Source: a virus
Reading direction: 5' to 3' (one strand)
DNA: 33,198 nt
Virus record (IMG/VR): IMGVR_UViG_3300009551_000088
Span: 1 to 33,198 of that record
Shown: piece after piece, positions 8,488 through 16,058 of the stretch
How positions within the stretch are numbered: position 1 is the stretch's first letter
Layout of the letters: each line of letters begins with the position of its first letter
The notes under the pieces: model-generated
The model's database searches: none
Seen by the model: only the letters and a program-made list of their open reading frames with translations
What the model was told of the DNA's origin: nothing
Translations under genes and position numbers: made by a program

Positions 8488-8948
8488 GCGGTAGAATTAT
8501 CAATTCTGGTCCTTTCCTTCGAGCTTCTCGGGACTTCCCAGAAGATTCCCAGGCTATGCGTATGGAGCTCATCAAAATGTACAATGATGTCTCCAACAAT
8601 ACGAACGCCAGGACGATTGGTAATTTCGCAACCGGGGGCAGCTCTGTAAATGGGGAGTCTTGGTTTTTTACGGGCACGAGACAACAGGGTCTTAGGCAGG
8701 TCTATGCATTTACGACCTTTGCTTCGATAACTCATAATCTACAAATCAACAACATTGGACGTTTCGTACGGATATTTGGGGCATTTACAGATGGCAGCGT
8801 CTGGTATCCGTTGCCCTATGTGTCCAGCACAGCAGCGAACCAAGTAGGCGTTAAAGTTACGAGCACACAGATAGTTTTTGATGCTGGAGGAACGGCTCCC
8901 ACGCCTACGAATGGCCAGGTTGTGTTGGAATGGATAGGCAACGTGTAA
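8484..8948 (+). CDS. Small conserved tail protein
   Basis: A 154-residue protein starting at ATGA, overlapping the nozzle-like gene by four bases. An N-terminal helix (DSQAMRMELIKMYNDVSNN, about residues 21-39) leads into a compact beta domain: ARTIGNFATGG, GESWFFTGTRQQGLRQVYAF (about 58-77), then FVRIFGAFTDGSVWYPLPYV. I recall short proteins of this layout (MY-D-V-x-x-x-N-x-R-x-I-G, then a W-F/Y-G strand) beside the nozzle gene in podovirus-like phages, where they are annotated as tail or head-fibre components. The exact function is not known to me. The tight overlap argues for production together with the nozzle-like protein. Confidence 0.55.
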   Translation: MSGRIINSGPFLRASRDFPEDSQAMRMELIKMYNDVSNNTNARTIGNFATGGSSVNGESWFFTGTRQQGLRQVYAFTTFASITHNLQINNIGRFVRIFGAFTDGSVWYPLPYVSSTAANQVGVKVTSTQIVFDAGGTAPTPTNGQVVLEWIGNV

Positions 8949-8991
8949 AATAATTATTTATTATATACACTCAACGAAAACGAGGTCTTCT

Positions 8992-9567
8992 ATGACGATA
9001 CCCACAGGCGCCCCAGGCGTCCAAAAAGCCAAAATTCCAGGCTATAATACCCAACAGCTAAGCACGCTTTCCCCAGAGCAACAACAACTCTTCTCTAGCG
9101 TCTTTGGCAATATGATGCCGGGGCTTCAATCTGGCATTGGACATCTTGGAAAATTAGCAAGCGGCGATCAATCGGCTTTTGAGCAATTGGAACGGCCCGC
9201 ACTTAGTCAATTCTCTTCGCTTATGGGCGGATTGTCTTCTAGATTAGGCGGAGCAGGGCTTCGCAGATCAGGAGGAACAGGGCTTGCAGGCTCGACGGCA
9301 GCAGCAGACTTAGCAGAAAGGCTACAAGGCCAAAGACTAGGATTGCAGCAGAATGCCATTCAGCAGCTTCTTGGCTTAAGCCAGTCGCTTTTAGGCAGGC
9401 AATCTGTAGAGAATGTGACCATGCAAAAACAAAGACCAGCGTGGCAGGAGTTCTTGATGGCGATGGCTCCAGGGCTAGGGCAAGGATTAGGCTCAGCCGC
9501 TACAATGGGGATGGGGAACTTTTTGCAACTTCCTGGAATGATTGCGCCAAAACCTGGAACGGTGTGA
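8992..9567 (+). CDS. Gly/Leu/Gln-rich virion protein, possible ejection protein
   Basis: A 191-residue protein preceded by a 43-base AT-rich spacer and GAGG. It is rich in Gly, Leu, Gln and Ser. An N-terminal segment (SPEQQQLFSSVFGNMMPG) and a central Ala/Gly-rich helical part (AAADLAERLQGQRLGLQQNA) are followed by a C-terminal Gly/Met-rich hydrophobic stretch (about 150-180: FLMAMAPGLGQGLGSAATMG). Such amphipathic, small-residue helices recur in podoviral internal proteins that leave the capsid with the DNA and form a channel across the cell envelope. It is the first of three adjacent genes of this kind. The role is inferred from composition and position; sequence similarity to a named ejection protein is not evident by eye. 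Confidence 0.45.
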   Translation: MTIPTGAPGVQKAKIPGYNTQQLSTLSPEQQQLFSSVFGNMMPGLQSGIGHLGKLASGDQSAFEQLERPALSQFSSLMGGLSSRLGGAGLRRSGGTGLAGSTAAADLAERLQGQRLGLQQNAIQQLLGLSQSLLGRQSVENVTMQKQRPAWQEFLMAMAPGLGQGLGSAATMGMGNFLQLPGMIAPKPGTV

Positions 9568-9575
9568 GGTAAAAA

Positions 9576-10367
9576 ATGGTACAAGTATTACAGCCTAGAG
9601 AAGGCTTTGGTCAAGGGGTAGCAAAGGGGCTCGGGGCCGGGCTTTCTGCTGGGATAGGACAAGAATTAGAAGCCGGCAGGCAAGCGAGATTGCTTCAAGC
9701 AAAAGAAGAAGCTAAAACGCAAAAACATGGCGAGCTTTTAAAAAGCTTTGGATTCAAAGGAGCTGGCGATCAGCTTACAGAATCTTCTGGAAAATTCCCC
9801 AAGCTTTCGCATGAACAGAAAGCCATGCTGGCTTTGACAGACCCAACAGCCTTTAAAGCATATGAGCAGCTAGAATCCGGAATTAAGGAAGAAGAAGAAA
9901 AGGCACAAAAAAAAGAAAACTTAACGGGAATCTTGAAAGGAATGTCAGAAACGCTTTTAGAAGGCAATTTAGGCTATACCCCAGCCAAATATGCAACGGC
10001 ACAAGGGCGAAGAGATGCGCAATATTTTGATTCTCTAGGCGTGCAGTTAGAAAGCATTGGTAAGGAAATGGTTTCAAAAGGCGTTCTTTCCGCTCCTCGT
10101 TTTGCTTATCTTTTGAGCAATTTGCCCTCGGCTAACAAATCCGATGCTACCAACGCGGGCGCTATCGAGGCATGGGCAGATGAATTAAATCTCCCTCGGC
10201 CTGAAGGTCTAGAAAGCCTTTATAAAAAGAAATCCAAGAAGCCACAAAAAAAAGCTGAGAAACAATCTTCTAAATCTGTGGCTTTTCAAGACGCGCAAGG
10301 GAATGTTTACGACATTCCTCTTGATATGGCCGAAGAAGCAAGAAAAGAAGGCTTAAAACCTTTATGA
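9576..10367 (+). CDS. Probable internal/ejection protein
   Basis: A 263-residue protein with GAGG next to the previous stop and ATG 9576. The first 35 residues are Gly/Ala-rich (GFGQGVAKGLGAGLSAGIGQ) and could form a membrane-active helix. Residues about 35-140 are strongly charged and probably coiled-coil (ARLLQAKEEAKTQK, IKEEEEKAQKKENL). The C terminus is Lys-rich (KKKSKKPQKKAEKQ) and ends in a small segment, SVAFQDAQGNVYDIPLDMAE, that resembles short C-terminal modules of ejection proteins. It overlaps the next gene by four bases (ATGA). Together with its neighbours it probably forms the internal-protein set released with phage DNA. No enzymatic motif (for example a lytic transglycosylase Glu motif) is seen. 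Confidence 0.5.
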   Translation: MVQVLQPREGFGQGVAKGLGAGLSAGIGQELEAGRQARLLQAKEEAKTQKHGELLKSFGFKGAGDQLTESSGKFPKLSHEQKAMLALTDPTAFKAYEQLESGIKEEEEKAQKKENLTGILKGMSETLLEGNLGYTPAKYATAQGRRDAQYFDSLGVQLESIGKEMVSKGVLSAPRFAYLLSNLPSANKSDATNAGAIEAWADELNLPRPEGLESLYKKKSKKPQKKAEKQSSKSVAFQDAQGNVYDIPLDMAEEARKEGLKPL

Positions 10368-11749
10368 CCACGAAAACGGATTTTTCTAAATATTTGAGGA
10401 AGCCATCTTCTGAAAATAAGTTTGAACAATACAGACGGGAAGAAAAACCAAAAAGCGCATTAAAAGAAGTTGCGCAACAGGTCCCCCTTGGGGCGGCAAA
10501 AGGGGCTATGTCTTCTTATGGCAATATTTTAGAGCTGGTTGGAGCAAACCCACAAGAACCCTTTACGCCATCACAACAGGAGAGGATAGAAAGAGAAGCA
10601 AGAGGAACCCCTGAACAATTGGCCTTTTCTATTGGGGATGAGTTAGCGCCAGAGACATCCGGAAGGTTGCCTACAAGCAGAGATATAGGCGAATTTTCAC
10701 AAATGTTAGGGGCGCCAGAAGCGCAAACTTCAGCTGGGCGAATAGCGGGAATAGGAGCAGAGGCAATCGGAAGCGCTGCCATGTTAGGGCCACAAGGAAT
10801 CGGCTTGGCTGGAGCAGGCGCAGCAGGCGGAGAAGCTGTACGTGAATTGGGGGGTCCTGAATGGCTGGCCCAAGCCGCTGATATAGGAATTAATTTTTCT
10901 AATCTTGGCAAAGCAGCCCTATCAAAGAATTTAAAGCCTTCGTCTAAGCAAGAAAAAGTGGCCGAATTTCTTCGCTCTAAAGGCATACCAGATAAAAATA
11001 TCACTCCAATTATCCAAGACAAAAAGAAACTTGGGCTTCTCTCGAAAGTTGCAAGTAAATACGAACGAAATGATCCTTGGCTAAATGCGATAAAGGGTGA
11101 TTTAGGAACAATATTTGAGGATATAAGGGGGAAAGGCAAAGAAGCAGGATTTCTTGAAGGGAAACCGCTTATGGCATTTGAAGAAAGTTTCGATAAGGCT
11201 ATGGAGAAAGTGCCGCGCATGTACCGCGGGCTTATCAAAAAAGAAATTTCTGATTTATTCCATAACCCAATTGACTTTACAGAGCTTCATGATTTCAATA
11301 AGGCAGTTAATGCCATTGTTAAAGATGTGCAAGGCGGGAAAGCAGCCATTGGTCTGCTTAAAGACCCCATTGAAAAGGCCATGGCTTCTATGAATCCAGA
11401 CCTTTATAAAGAGCTAAAGCTTACAAATGAAGCCTATTCTAAGTTAAGCAAATTCACTGACAAGATGACAAAAAAAAATTGGGAATCCCTCTTAAACATG
11501 GGGCAGATTGGCGGTCTTGTTTATGGGCTTTTGACATTAAATACAGACGCCTTGGAAACGGCCGGTCTAACGCTTGCTGGAAGATATGGGGTAAAAAAGC
11601 TTCTTACAAGTCCTAGACTACAAAATATGCACGGGAAACTATGGTCTTCTTTCCTTAAAAATGATGTATCGAAAACGCTTCGGATAACTTCAGATATAAA
11701 AAAAGAGCTTCAGAAAGAGCAATCGGCTTCATCGGGATCGTATGAATAA
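10364..11749 (+). CDS. Probable internal/ejection protein, 461 residues
   Basis: The last gene of the head-tail block, coupled to its neighbour through ATGA. The N-terminal 60 residues are charged. Residues about 110-190 are Gly/Ala-rich and hydrophobic (AGIGAEAIGSAAMLGPQG, IGLAGAGAAGGEAVRELGG), suitable for membrane insertion. Residues about 200-380 are helical and basic (EKVAEFLRSKGIPDKNITPI, DFTELHDFNKAVNAIVKDVQ). A second hydrophobic stretch, MGQIGGLVYGLLTLN, lies near 380-395. This membrane-helix plus coiled-coil layout fits DNA ejection proteins; no peptidase or transglycosylase motif is visible. Its last 40 bases are overlapped by the small antisense gene at 11710-11841, and the strand switches here. 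Confidence 0.5.
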   Translation: MTTKTDFSKYLRKPSSENKFEQYRREEKPKSALKEVAQQVPLGAAKGAMSSYGNILELVGANPQEPFTPSQQERIEREARGTPEQLAFSIGDELAPETSGRLPTSRDIGEFSQMLGAPEAQTSAGRIAGIGAEAIGSAAMLGPQGIGLAGAGAAGGEAVRELGGPEWLAQAADIGINFSNLGKAALSKNLKPSSKQEKVAEFLRSKGIPDKNITPIIQDKKKLGLLSKVASKYERNDPWLNAIKGDLGTIFEDIRGKGKEAGFLEGKPLMAFEESFDKAMEKVPRMYRGLIKKEISDLFHNPIDFTELHDFNKAVNAIVKDVQGGKAAIGLLKDPIEKAMASMNPDLYKELKLTNEAYSKLSKFTDKMTKKNWESLLNMGQIGGLVYGLLTLNTDALETAGLTLAGRYGVKKLLTSPRLQNMHGKLWSSFLKNDVSKTLRITSDIKKELQKEQSASSGSYE

Positions 11750-11841
11750 TGGTCGCCATTATGTCTCGAGTTTTCTTCTTTGTCGTCTTTATTCAAAAGA
11801 AGCGCAACTACGCCACCTAGCATAAGCCAAAAAAACCACAT
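11710..11841 (-). CDS. 43-residue single-pass membrane protein
   Basis: A small minus-strand gene: the start codon is complementary to 11839-11841 and the TGA lies at 11710-11712. The N terminus WFFWLMLGGVVALLL is one membrane helix, followed by a charged, His/Asp-rich tail (NKDDKEENSRHNGDHYSYD). GAGGAG, inside the last codons of the upstream minus gene, sits 7-8 nt before the ATG, so it is probably coupled to that gene (stop 11843-11845, one base apart). Its 3' end runs 40 bases into the ejection gene on the other strand. Two tiny membrane proteins in tandem suggest a holin-like or superinfection-exclusion function, but the sequence does not decide this. Confidence 0.6.
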   Translation of the reverse strand: MWFFWLMLGGVVALLLNKDDKEENSRHNGDHYSYDPDEADCSF

Positions 11842-11842
11842 A

Positions 11843-12196
11843 TCATTTCTCCTCTTCGTATAAGGGATGTTTCAATCCGAACAAATACCCTTCTAAAAAC
11901 GCCACCTTCTGCGATAGCTCTCTAACGTCCTCTTTAGTGGCGAACTCAACGAACTTATAGGGCGTTTTGACCTTCTCTTGTCGAGGCTTGCCGCTCATCA
12001 AGAATTCCCTGTCTTTCTGCCGGATGGCTTCTTGTTTGCGGGAGTCGTAAATCATGAAGACAAGGATAGTAATAAAAAATACGATCAGGATCGATATGCC
12101 GATAGAGCCATCATAGTTTCTGTCTAAAAGCAATTTTGCTAGGAGGCCCATAAGGACTACAATCGCTAAGATAGGAAATACATATTCAGCTTTCAT
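11843..12196 (-). CDS. Two-helix membrane protein with cytoplasmic coiled tail
   Basis: A 117-residue protein. Two hydrophobic segments, YVFPILAIVVLMGLLAKLLL (about residues 5-24) and ISILIVFFITILVFMIY (about 34-50), are joined by a short DRNYDGS loop. A charged tail of about 65 residues follows, including KEDVRELSQKVAFLEGYLFG, which looks like a short coiled coil. Size and two-helix topology resemble class II holins, but the long tail is unusual for one and no endolysin is adjacent. GGGAG lies just before the ATG. It is the middle gene of a minus-strand group with the P63C gene upstream and the 43-residue gene downstream. Function open. Confidence 0.6.
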   Translation of the reverse strand: MKAEYVFPILAIVVLMGLLAKLLLDRNYDGSIGISILIVFFITILVFMIYDSRKQEAIRQKDREFLMSGKPRQEKVKTPYKFVEFATKEDVRELSQKVAFLEGYLFGLKHPLYEEEK

Positions 12197-12258
12197 AGGC
12201 TCCCTTTTTTCTATAGTATGCGAAGATTATTGATAACGCGTCAGTCCGAAAATTTATT

Positions 12259-13161
12259 TTAGTTAGATTCTTTATTCTCTAAAATTTCTATGTCTTCAGT
12301 AGTGGAATAAGGAAGAAATGCATTCACTTTTTCCATAAAATCTTCCCAAGACGAGCTAGATTTCATTAGCTTCCTTAACATGTAAATATGCGATTTTAAG
12401 TGAGTAACCCCTTGCTCTTTTGTCAACCACTGATGATGGCGACTGGCACGATGGCCCGTTGGCGTAATAGGGTTTCTTTCTTCAAGCATATCGACTAAAT
12501 TCGGCGCCATCCTTGCATAAACCAGGTCTTTTGTGTATTTAGCGATCACCCCTGGCCGATGCTGGATCTCTCGAGCAGGGTTCCATTTTTTTAATCGGAA
12601 AATCTCTAAATAAAATTCATCAGGGAATGTTTTTGCCCATTTTGCCGCCTCTTGGTTCAAATACTTGTCTAAAAGAAGCTGCAAAGCATTTTTATCCCGC
12701 AATTCCTGGTATCCGCAGGATTCGTCTACAAGGGCAGTGATCCCAATCTTTGCTAGAGATTTTTGGACTATTTTTGCAGATGCCGCAAATTTAGTTTGCC
12801 TTTCATCTAAATAACCTTTTTCTAAGGAATCGATATATAATTCACAAGTAAGAGGAAGAAGAGATGCGTCATACCCGATTGCGCGAGTCCCCGTGGGGAG
12901 CCTAAACTCAATAGGAGAGCTTGCAACAATTATCTCTTTTGTAATTAAGGGCTTGAAAACACTGGCGCGAAGGAATGGAGGAAGCTTTTCAGCCATAGCG
13001 CCGGCCCCTCCCTCGGGCCGCGATCGTCCCAAAGCTTTGTGCATGCCCGAAGAGGTCAATAGACGCCTGCCATCAGGAAGAACGGCGCATTGGATGTCTG
13101 CTATCCCCAGTTTCAAAATTCCGGATTTCACTGCTTTTGGCAAACTTTTCACATCTGACAT
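12259..13161 (-). CDS. P63C-domain protein (phage regulatory/antirepressor-like)
   Basis: A 300-residue protein read on the minus strand from the ATG at 13161, with CGGAG about 8 nt upstream. The N-terminal half starts with ADIQCAVLPDGRRLLTSSGM, then HKALGRSRPEGGAGA, FLRASVFKPLI and IGYDASLLPLTCELYIDS. The C-terminal third has LYARMAP-like AYARMAPN region and RHHQWLTKEQGVTHLKSHIY (about residues 241-260) followed by MLRKLMKSS: the signature of the P63C domain. P63C proteins are widespread in phages and mobile elements and are presumed regulators; their biochemistry is poorly known. The gene is alone with two membrane-protein genes between head and tail operons. A perfect palindrome overlaps its putative promoter, suggesting repression or autoregulation. 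Confidence 0.75.
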   Translation of the reverse strand: MSDVKSLPKAVKSGILKLGIADIQCAVLPDGRRLLTSSGMHKALGRSRPEGGAGAMAEKLPPFLRASVFKPLITKEIIVASSPIEFRLPTGTRAIGYDASLLPLTCELYIDSLEKGYLDERQTKFAASAKIVQKSLAKIGITALVDESCGYQELRDKNALQLLLDKYLNQEAAKWAKTFPDEFYLEIFRLKKWNPAREIQHRPGVIAKYTKDLVYARMAPNLVDMLEERNPITPTGHRASRHHQWLTKEQGVTHLKSHIYMLRKLMKSSSSWEDFMEKVNAFLPYSTTEDIEILENKESN

Positions 13162-13177
13162 GGAGTCGCTCCGTTTA

Positions 13178-13220
13178 GATCTCGATCGAGATCGTAGCTA
13201 AGAGAGCCCATATTTGTCGA
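13178..13220 (-). promoter_or_regulatory. P63C promoter with perfect 16-bp palindromic operator
   Basis: On the minus strand TCGACA (13215-13220, 5/6 to the -35 consensus) is followed after 18 nt by TACGAT (13191-13196, 4/6 to -10). The last three bases of this -10 are the first three of GATCTCGATCGAGATC (13178-13193), a perfect 16-bp palindrome. It ends 16 nt before the P63C start codon, just ahead of the CGGAG ribosome-binding site. A dimeric repressor bound here would block the promoter. It could also form an 8-bp hairpin without a loop in DNA, but as RNA a stem with no loop bases is poor, so an operator is the better reading. Confidence 0.5.
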
Positions 13221-13263
13221 TTGGCAATCTTTATTTTATTTCTCGCACAGCGCCATTTCGTAT

Positions 13264-13339
13264 GCAGGACAGCCAAAAAAATGCAGGAGATATTAAAAGG
13301 TGCAGGGGGGCAAAAAACGCGCAGGTTATGCACGTCTTC
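13264..13339 (+). repeat. Four 19-bp iterons with GCAGG heads
   Basis: GCAGG occurs at 13264, 13283, 13302 and 13321, exactly 19 bp apart each time. The units are GCAGGACAGCCAAAAAAAT, GCAGGAGATATTAAAAGGT, GCAGGGGGGCAAAAAACGC and GCAGGTTATGCACGTCTTC. Units 1-3 also keep an A-run in the second half. A degenerate fifth unit may start in phase at 13245 (GCACA). The array fills the gap between the divergent P63C and tail-fibre genes. Direct repeats at a fixed pitch near two helical turns are typical of sites for a protein that binds in a row on one face of DNA (replication iterons or multi-site operators). The rest of 13221-13419 holds no gene. Confidence 0.6.
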
Positions 13340-13419
13340 TAAATTGGTTCATTTTTTTATGGACTTATCCTGCTTGGTAAATTAAATTTTGATTTAGCTT
13401 ATTCCTCCAAGGAGTCCCT

Positions 13420-15507
13420 ATGTCTTTCAATCCCCTGACAGCACCTCAAGGCGCCAATCTCTCAACCGTCGGGTTTGGCTATCGTCCTGAGAATGTCGAA
13501 ATCCCTTTCATCTCAACTGTTTCCCCAACATCTTCTAACATCGGGCCTCCTGGCGCGCCTTTCCCTGTTGGTAAGAGATGGATCAATACTCTGACGAACA
13601 ACGAATATGTGTTGACCTCAGTTGCTTCTTCAGCGGGATCAATTGCTGCTAACTGGATTAGCATTAACGCTGGCGCAGGATCGGTTAATAGCATCAACGG
13701 CCTTACTCCTTCCGGTGGCAACATTACGATTGCAGGGACAGCCAACCAGATTGGCGTGTCGAATGCAGGTTCGACCGTAACGCTTTCGGTTCCTAGCTCC
13801 TTTGCTGTACCAGGAACAATGACTGTGGCAAGCAATGCTGCATTCAATGGTCCTGTTGCGATCAATGATGGTGTGACTGTTACTGGGGGCTTGACCCTGG
13901 ATAGCATCACGATTTCAGGGAACGTAACCCTCGGAAACACCGCGGGCGATATCGTGGCTCTTGGAAACACCAGTGGCGCAACTGCTGTGACGATTGCGGT
14001 AGGTACTGGCAACTTTGCCCTTTCTGGTGCTGCAGGATCGACTGTCACCATTGGCACTGGTCTTACTACTGGCACTATCCTGATCGGTGGTACCGCAGAG
14101 ACGGGGACTATAACTCTTGGCTCGTCTTCTGGGACTAACACAGTTGCAATTGGCGCTGGAGCAGGAGCAACCACGGTCAACATAGCCCAAGGCAATGGCG
14201 GCAATACTGTCGCGATGGGCGGCGGGACGGGTACTAATACAATTAACATAGGTCACGGCGCGGGCACTAATACGATCTCTATCGGAGATTCTGCGACTGG
14301 CGTGGAAACGATCACAATCGGCTCTGCTAACTCCACAAGCGGCATGACGCTGAAGGTTGGAACAAGCAACTTCGTTCTAGATGGTGCTGCAAGTTCTACT
14401 TATGCAGTTGGTGCATCTACAACAACAGGCACCATTACAATCGGCGGGACAGCGCAGACAGGTGATCTAGTATTAGGCTCTTCATCTGGCACCAATGCCG
14501 TAAAAATCATGAATGGAGCAGGAGCTGGTACATTGAGCTTAGGCGTTGTGCAAACAGCTGGCGCAATCAATGCCGGTACCGCGATGACAACAGGGACAAT
14601 CACGATTGGCGGCACTGCTCAGACAGGCACAATCACCCTTGGTTCATCTTCGGGGACTAACACACTGGTAATTGCTGGCGGAGCGGGAGCGACAACGCTT
14701 CAATTGGCAAATGTCCAGACAGCAGGCTCTGTTGCTGTCGGCGCAGGCATGACCACCGGCACGATCACTATAGGTGGCACAGCCCAAACTGGAACATTGA
14801 CTTTGGGAAGCTCTTCTGGAACCAATACTCTTGTGATTGCAGGTGGTGCAGGCGCCACTGCGGTACAGATCGCCAACGTCCAAACAGGCGGCTCAGTAGC
14901 AATTGGTGCTGGCATGTCAACGGGAACTATCGCAATTGGCGGCGCTCAGACAAGTGGTACGATCTCCATCGGTGGCGGCGTGCAAACAGGCACCATTACT
15001 GTGGGCGGTGGCACTGGCGCACAGATAGTGAACCTTGCAACTGGCGCAACTGGCGTTAAGACTGTCCATATTGCGGATTCTGCTGTAGCCAACGTTGTCA
15101 CCCTTGGATCAACCACTGGAGCAGCTTCTACAACAATCCAAGCAGGCTCGCTTGGCATTACGCTTACAGGCGCTGTAGTTGCTTCGACAGACGTTACATC
15201 TACCGCGGGAAACATCATCATCAACGGAGCCGCAAAACAGCTTAGAGTTCATGGTGGCGCTGTAACCGACTTTATCGGCCAAGCGACACTTGTAAACGGC
15301 ACATTAGACGTAGCGAACACGAATATCGCCTCAACGGACCGTATTTTTATCACAAGATCGGCTAAGAACGCCTCGACAGCGTATGGCTCGTATACTACAA
15401 CCATTACCGCAGCGACCAAATTTAACATCACTGCGCAAAAAGCAGACACTACAACCGAAACAAATGATGTATCGACACTTGACTATTTCATCGTAAGACA
15501 AGTCTAA
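13420..15507 (+). CDS. Repeat-built tail fibre/adhesin, 695 residues
   Basis: AAGGAG precedes ATG 13420. The N-terminal ~70 residues include PFPVGKRWINTLTNNEYVL and AGSIAANWISI, an attachment-type module that returns in the 21978-22787 product. From about residue 120 to 590 the protein is a run of short Gly/Thr/Ile repeats (TGTITIGGTAQTG, LGSSSGTNT, AGAGATTV), as in trimeric beta-helical or beta-solenoid fibre shafts. The C-terminal cap (about 590-695) reads QLRVHGGAVTDFIGQATL, IASTDRIFITRSAKN and DYFIVRQV, a cap domain I know from several phage and giant-virus fibre proteins. It lies outside the cell as part of the virion and probably contacts the host surface. It is the first gene of a 10-kb fibre array. 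Confidence 0.7.
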   Translation: MSFNPLTAPQGANLSTVGFGYRPENVEIPFISTVSPTSSNIGPPGAPFPVGKRWINTLTNNEYVLTSVASSAGSIAANWISINAGAGSVNSINGLTPSGGNITIAGTANQIGVSNAGSTVTLSVPSSFAVPGTMTVASNAAFNGPVAINDGVTVTGGLTLDSITISGNVTLGNTAGDIVALGNTSGATAVTIAVGTGNFALSGAAGSTVTIGTGLTTGTILIGGTAETGTITLGSSSGTNTVAIGAGAGATTVNIAQGNGGNTVAMGGGTGTNTINIGHGAGTNTISIGDSATGVETITIGSANSTSGMTLKVGTSNFVLDGAASSTYAVGASTTTGTITIGGTAQTGDLVLGSSSGTNAVKIMNGAGAGTLSLGVVQTAGAINAGTAMTTGTITIGGTAQTGTITLGSSSGTNTLVIAGGAGATTLQLANVQTAGSVAVGAGMTTGTITIGGTAQTGTLTLGSSSGTNTLVIAGGAGATAVQIANVQTGGSVAIGAGMSTGTIAIGGAQTSGTISIGGGVQTGTITVGGGTGAQIVNLATGATGVKTVHIADSAVANVVTLGSTTGAASTTIQAGSLGITLTGAVVASTDVTSTAGNIIINGAAKQLRVHGGAVTDFIGQATLVNGTLDVANTNIASTDRIFITRSAKNASTAYGSYTTTITAATKFNITAQKADTTTETNDVSTLDYFIVRQV
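14434..14928 (+). repeat. Three tandem 55-residue protein repeats (165 nt each)
   Basis: Inside the fibre gene, units starting at 14434, 14599 and 14764 each encode ITIGGTAQTG, then LGSSSGTN, a Gly/Ala-rich loop, VQTAG or VQTGG and a final M(T/S)TGT. Units 2 and 3 are nearly identical as protein, but their codons differ at most shared residues (see findings). The repeat is therefore hard to see at DNA level. Confidence 0.75.
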
Positions 15508-15516
15508 GGGGAATAA

Positions 15517-15699
15517 ATGCTTAAGAACCTATCGACTCTTGAACATAAAATCGAAGATCGGATCTATCAATTCGTATGCGCATCTAACGCGCCTCTTGGT
15601 GAGGTGCACGATGCGCTGGTTAAAATGAAGGCATTTGTAATTGGAAAAATCCAAGAAGCACAAAAGGCAGAAGAGCCAAAAGAGGAGAGTCCCCAATGA
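15517..15699 (+). CDS. 60-residue helical protein in fibre operon
   Basis: A short gene with GGGG-AATAA before ATG 15517. The product is helical and charged: LSTLEHKIEDRIYQFVCASN, then VHDALVKMKAFVIGKIQE, then an acidic Glu/Lys/Pro-rich end (EEPKEESPQ). There is no signal peptide or membrane segment. I recognise no family. It overlaps the next gene by four bases (ATGA), so its expression is tied to the fibre operon. It might be an assembly chaperone or a virion accessory protein. Confidence 0.55.
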   Translation: MLKNLSTLEHKIEDRIYQFVCASNAPLGEVHDALVKMKAFVIGKIQEAQKAEEPKEESPQ

Positions 15700-16058
15700 G
15701 TTTAGCTGTAAGGGCAAATTATGACACCCTTCGTTCCTTAGCTTTTGGCTCCATAAGCGGAACCTATGCAGCTTTGGGAACGGCTTTCACTCGGCCAGTG
15801 AGAGTTTTTAAAATAGTAAACAACACTGACGGCGACGTTTTTATAAGCACAGATGGATCTAATGATATGGATTTCATCCCTGCTAATAGCTTCGTTCTCT
15901 ATGACCTATCATCAAACAGAGAAATCACTGCGGGGGTATTTGAATTGCCCGCTGGCACACAGTTTTTTGTGAAGCAAAGCACGGCTCCCACGAAAAACGC
16001 TGTTTACCTGGTCGTTTTTAAAGCTCTGCCAATTAACCCGGCTCCTAATAATCTATGA
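15696..16058 (+). CDS. Conserved phage structural protein, 120 residues
   Basis: The gene starts in an ATGA overlap. The protein is a compact beta domain: YDTLRSLAFGSISGTYAALG, FTRPVRVFKIVNNTDGDVFI (about residues 32-51), STDGSNDMDFIPANSFVLYD, LSSNREITAGVFELPAGTQF, FVKQSTAPTKNAVYLVVF. I recall this layout (R-x-x-K-I-x-N-x-T-D-x-x-V-x-I-S-x-D-G ... F-x-L-Y-D) from uncharacterised structural proteins in many phages and prophages. Its exact position in the particle is not established as far as I know. Its place inside the fibre array suggests a tail component. Confidence 0.6.
   Translation: MSLAVRANYDTLRSLAFGSISGTYAALGTAFTRPVRVFKIVNNTDGDVFISTDGSNDMDFIPANSFVLYDLSSNREITAGVFELPAGTQFFVKQSTAPTKNAVYLVVFKALPINPAPNNL

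Noticed and set aside
10516-11238. 240-codon minus-strand frame opposite the ejection gene
   Set aside because: No start signal; Pro/Ser-rich product; the plus-strand gene has good coupling and protein-like composition.
11750-11860. Open frame continuing after TAA of the ejection gene
   Set aside because: Low-complexity Ser/Leu product that is the antisense of the well-supported 43-residue membrane-protein gene.
11710-12196. Complete lysis cassette (holin, endolysin, spanin)
   Set aside because: Only small membrane proteins are seen; no muramidase, amidase or transglycosylase motif is nearby.
13264-13339. CRISPR array
   Set aside because: Units are 19 bp in total with only five fully conserved bases; no repeat-spacer structure and no cas genes.
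13479-15449. Long open frames on the minus strand opposite the fibre gene
   Set aside because: They arise from the Gly/Thr/Ala repeat composition read backwards; they have no ribosome-binding sites and give low-complexity Val/Pro/Ala products.
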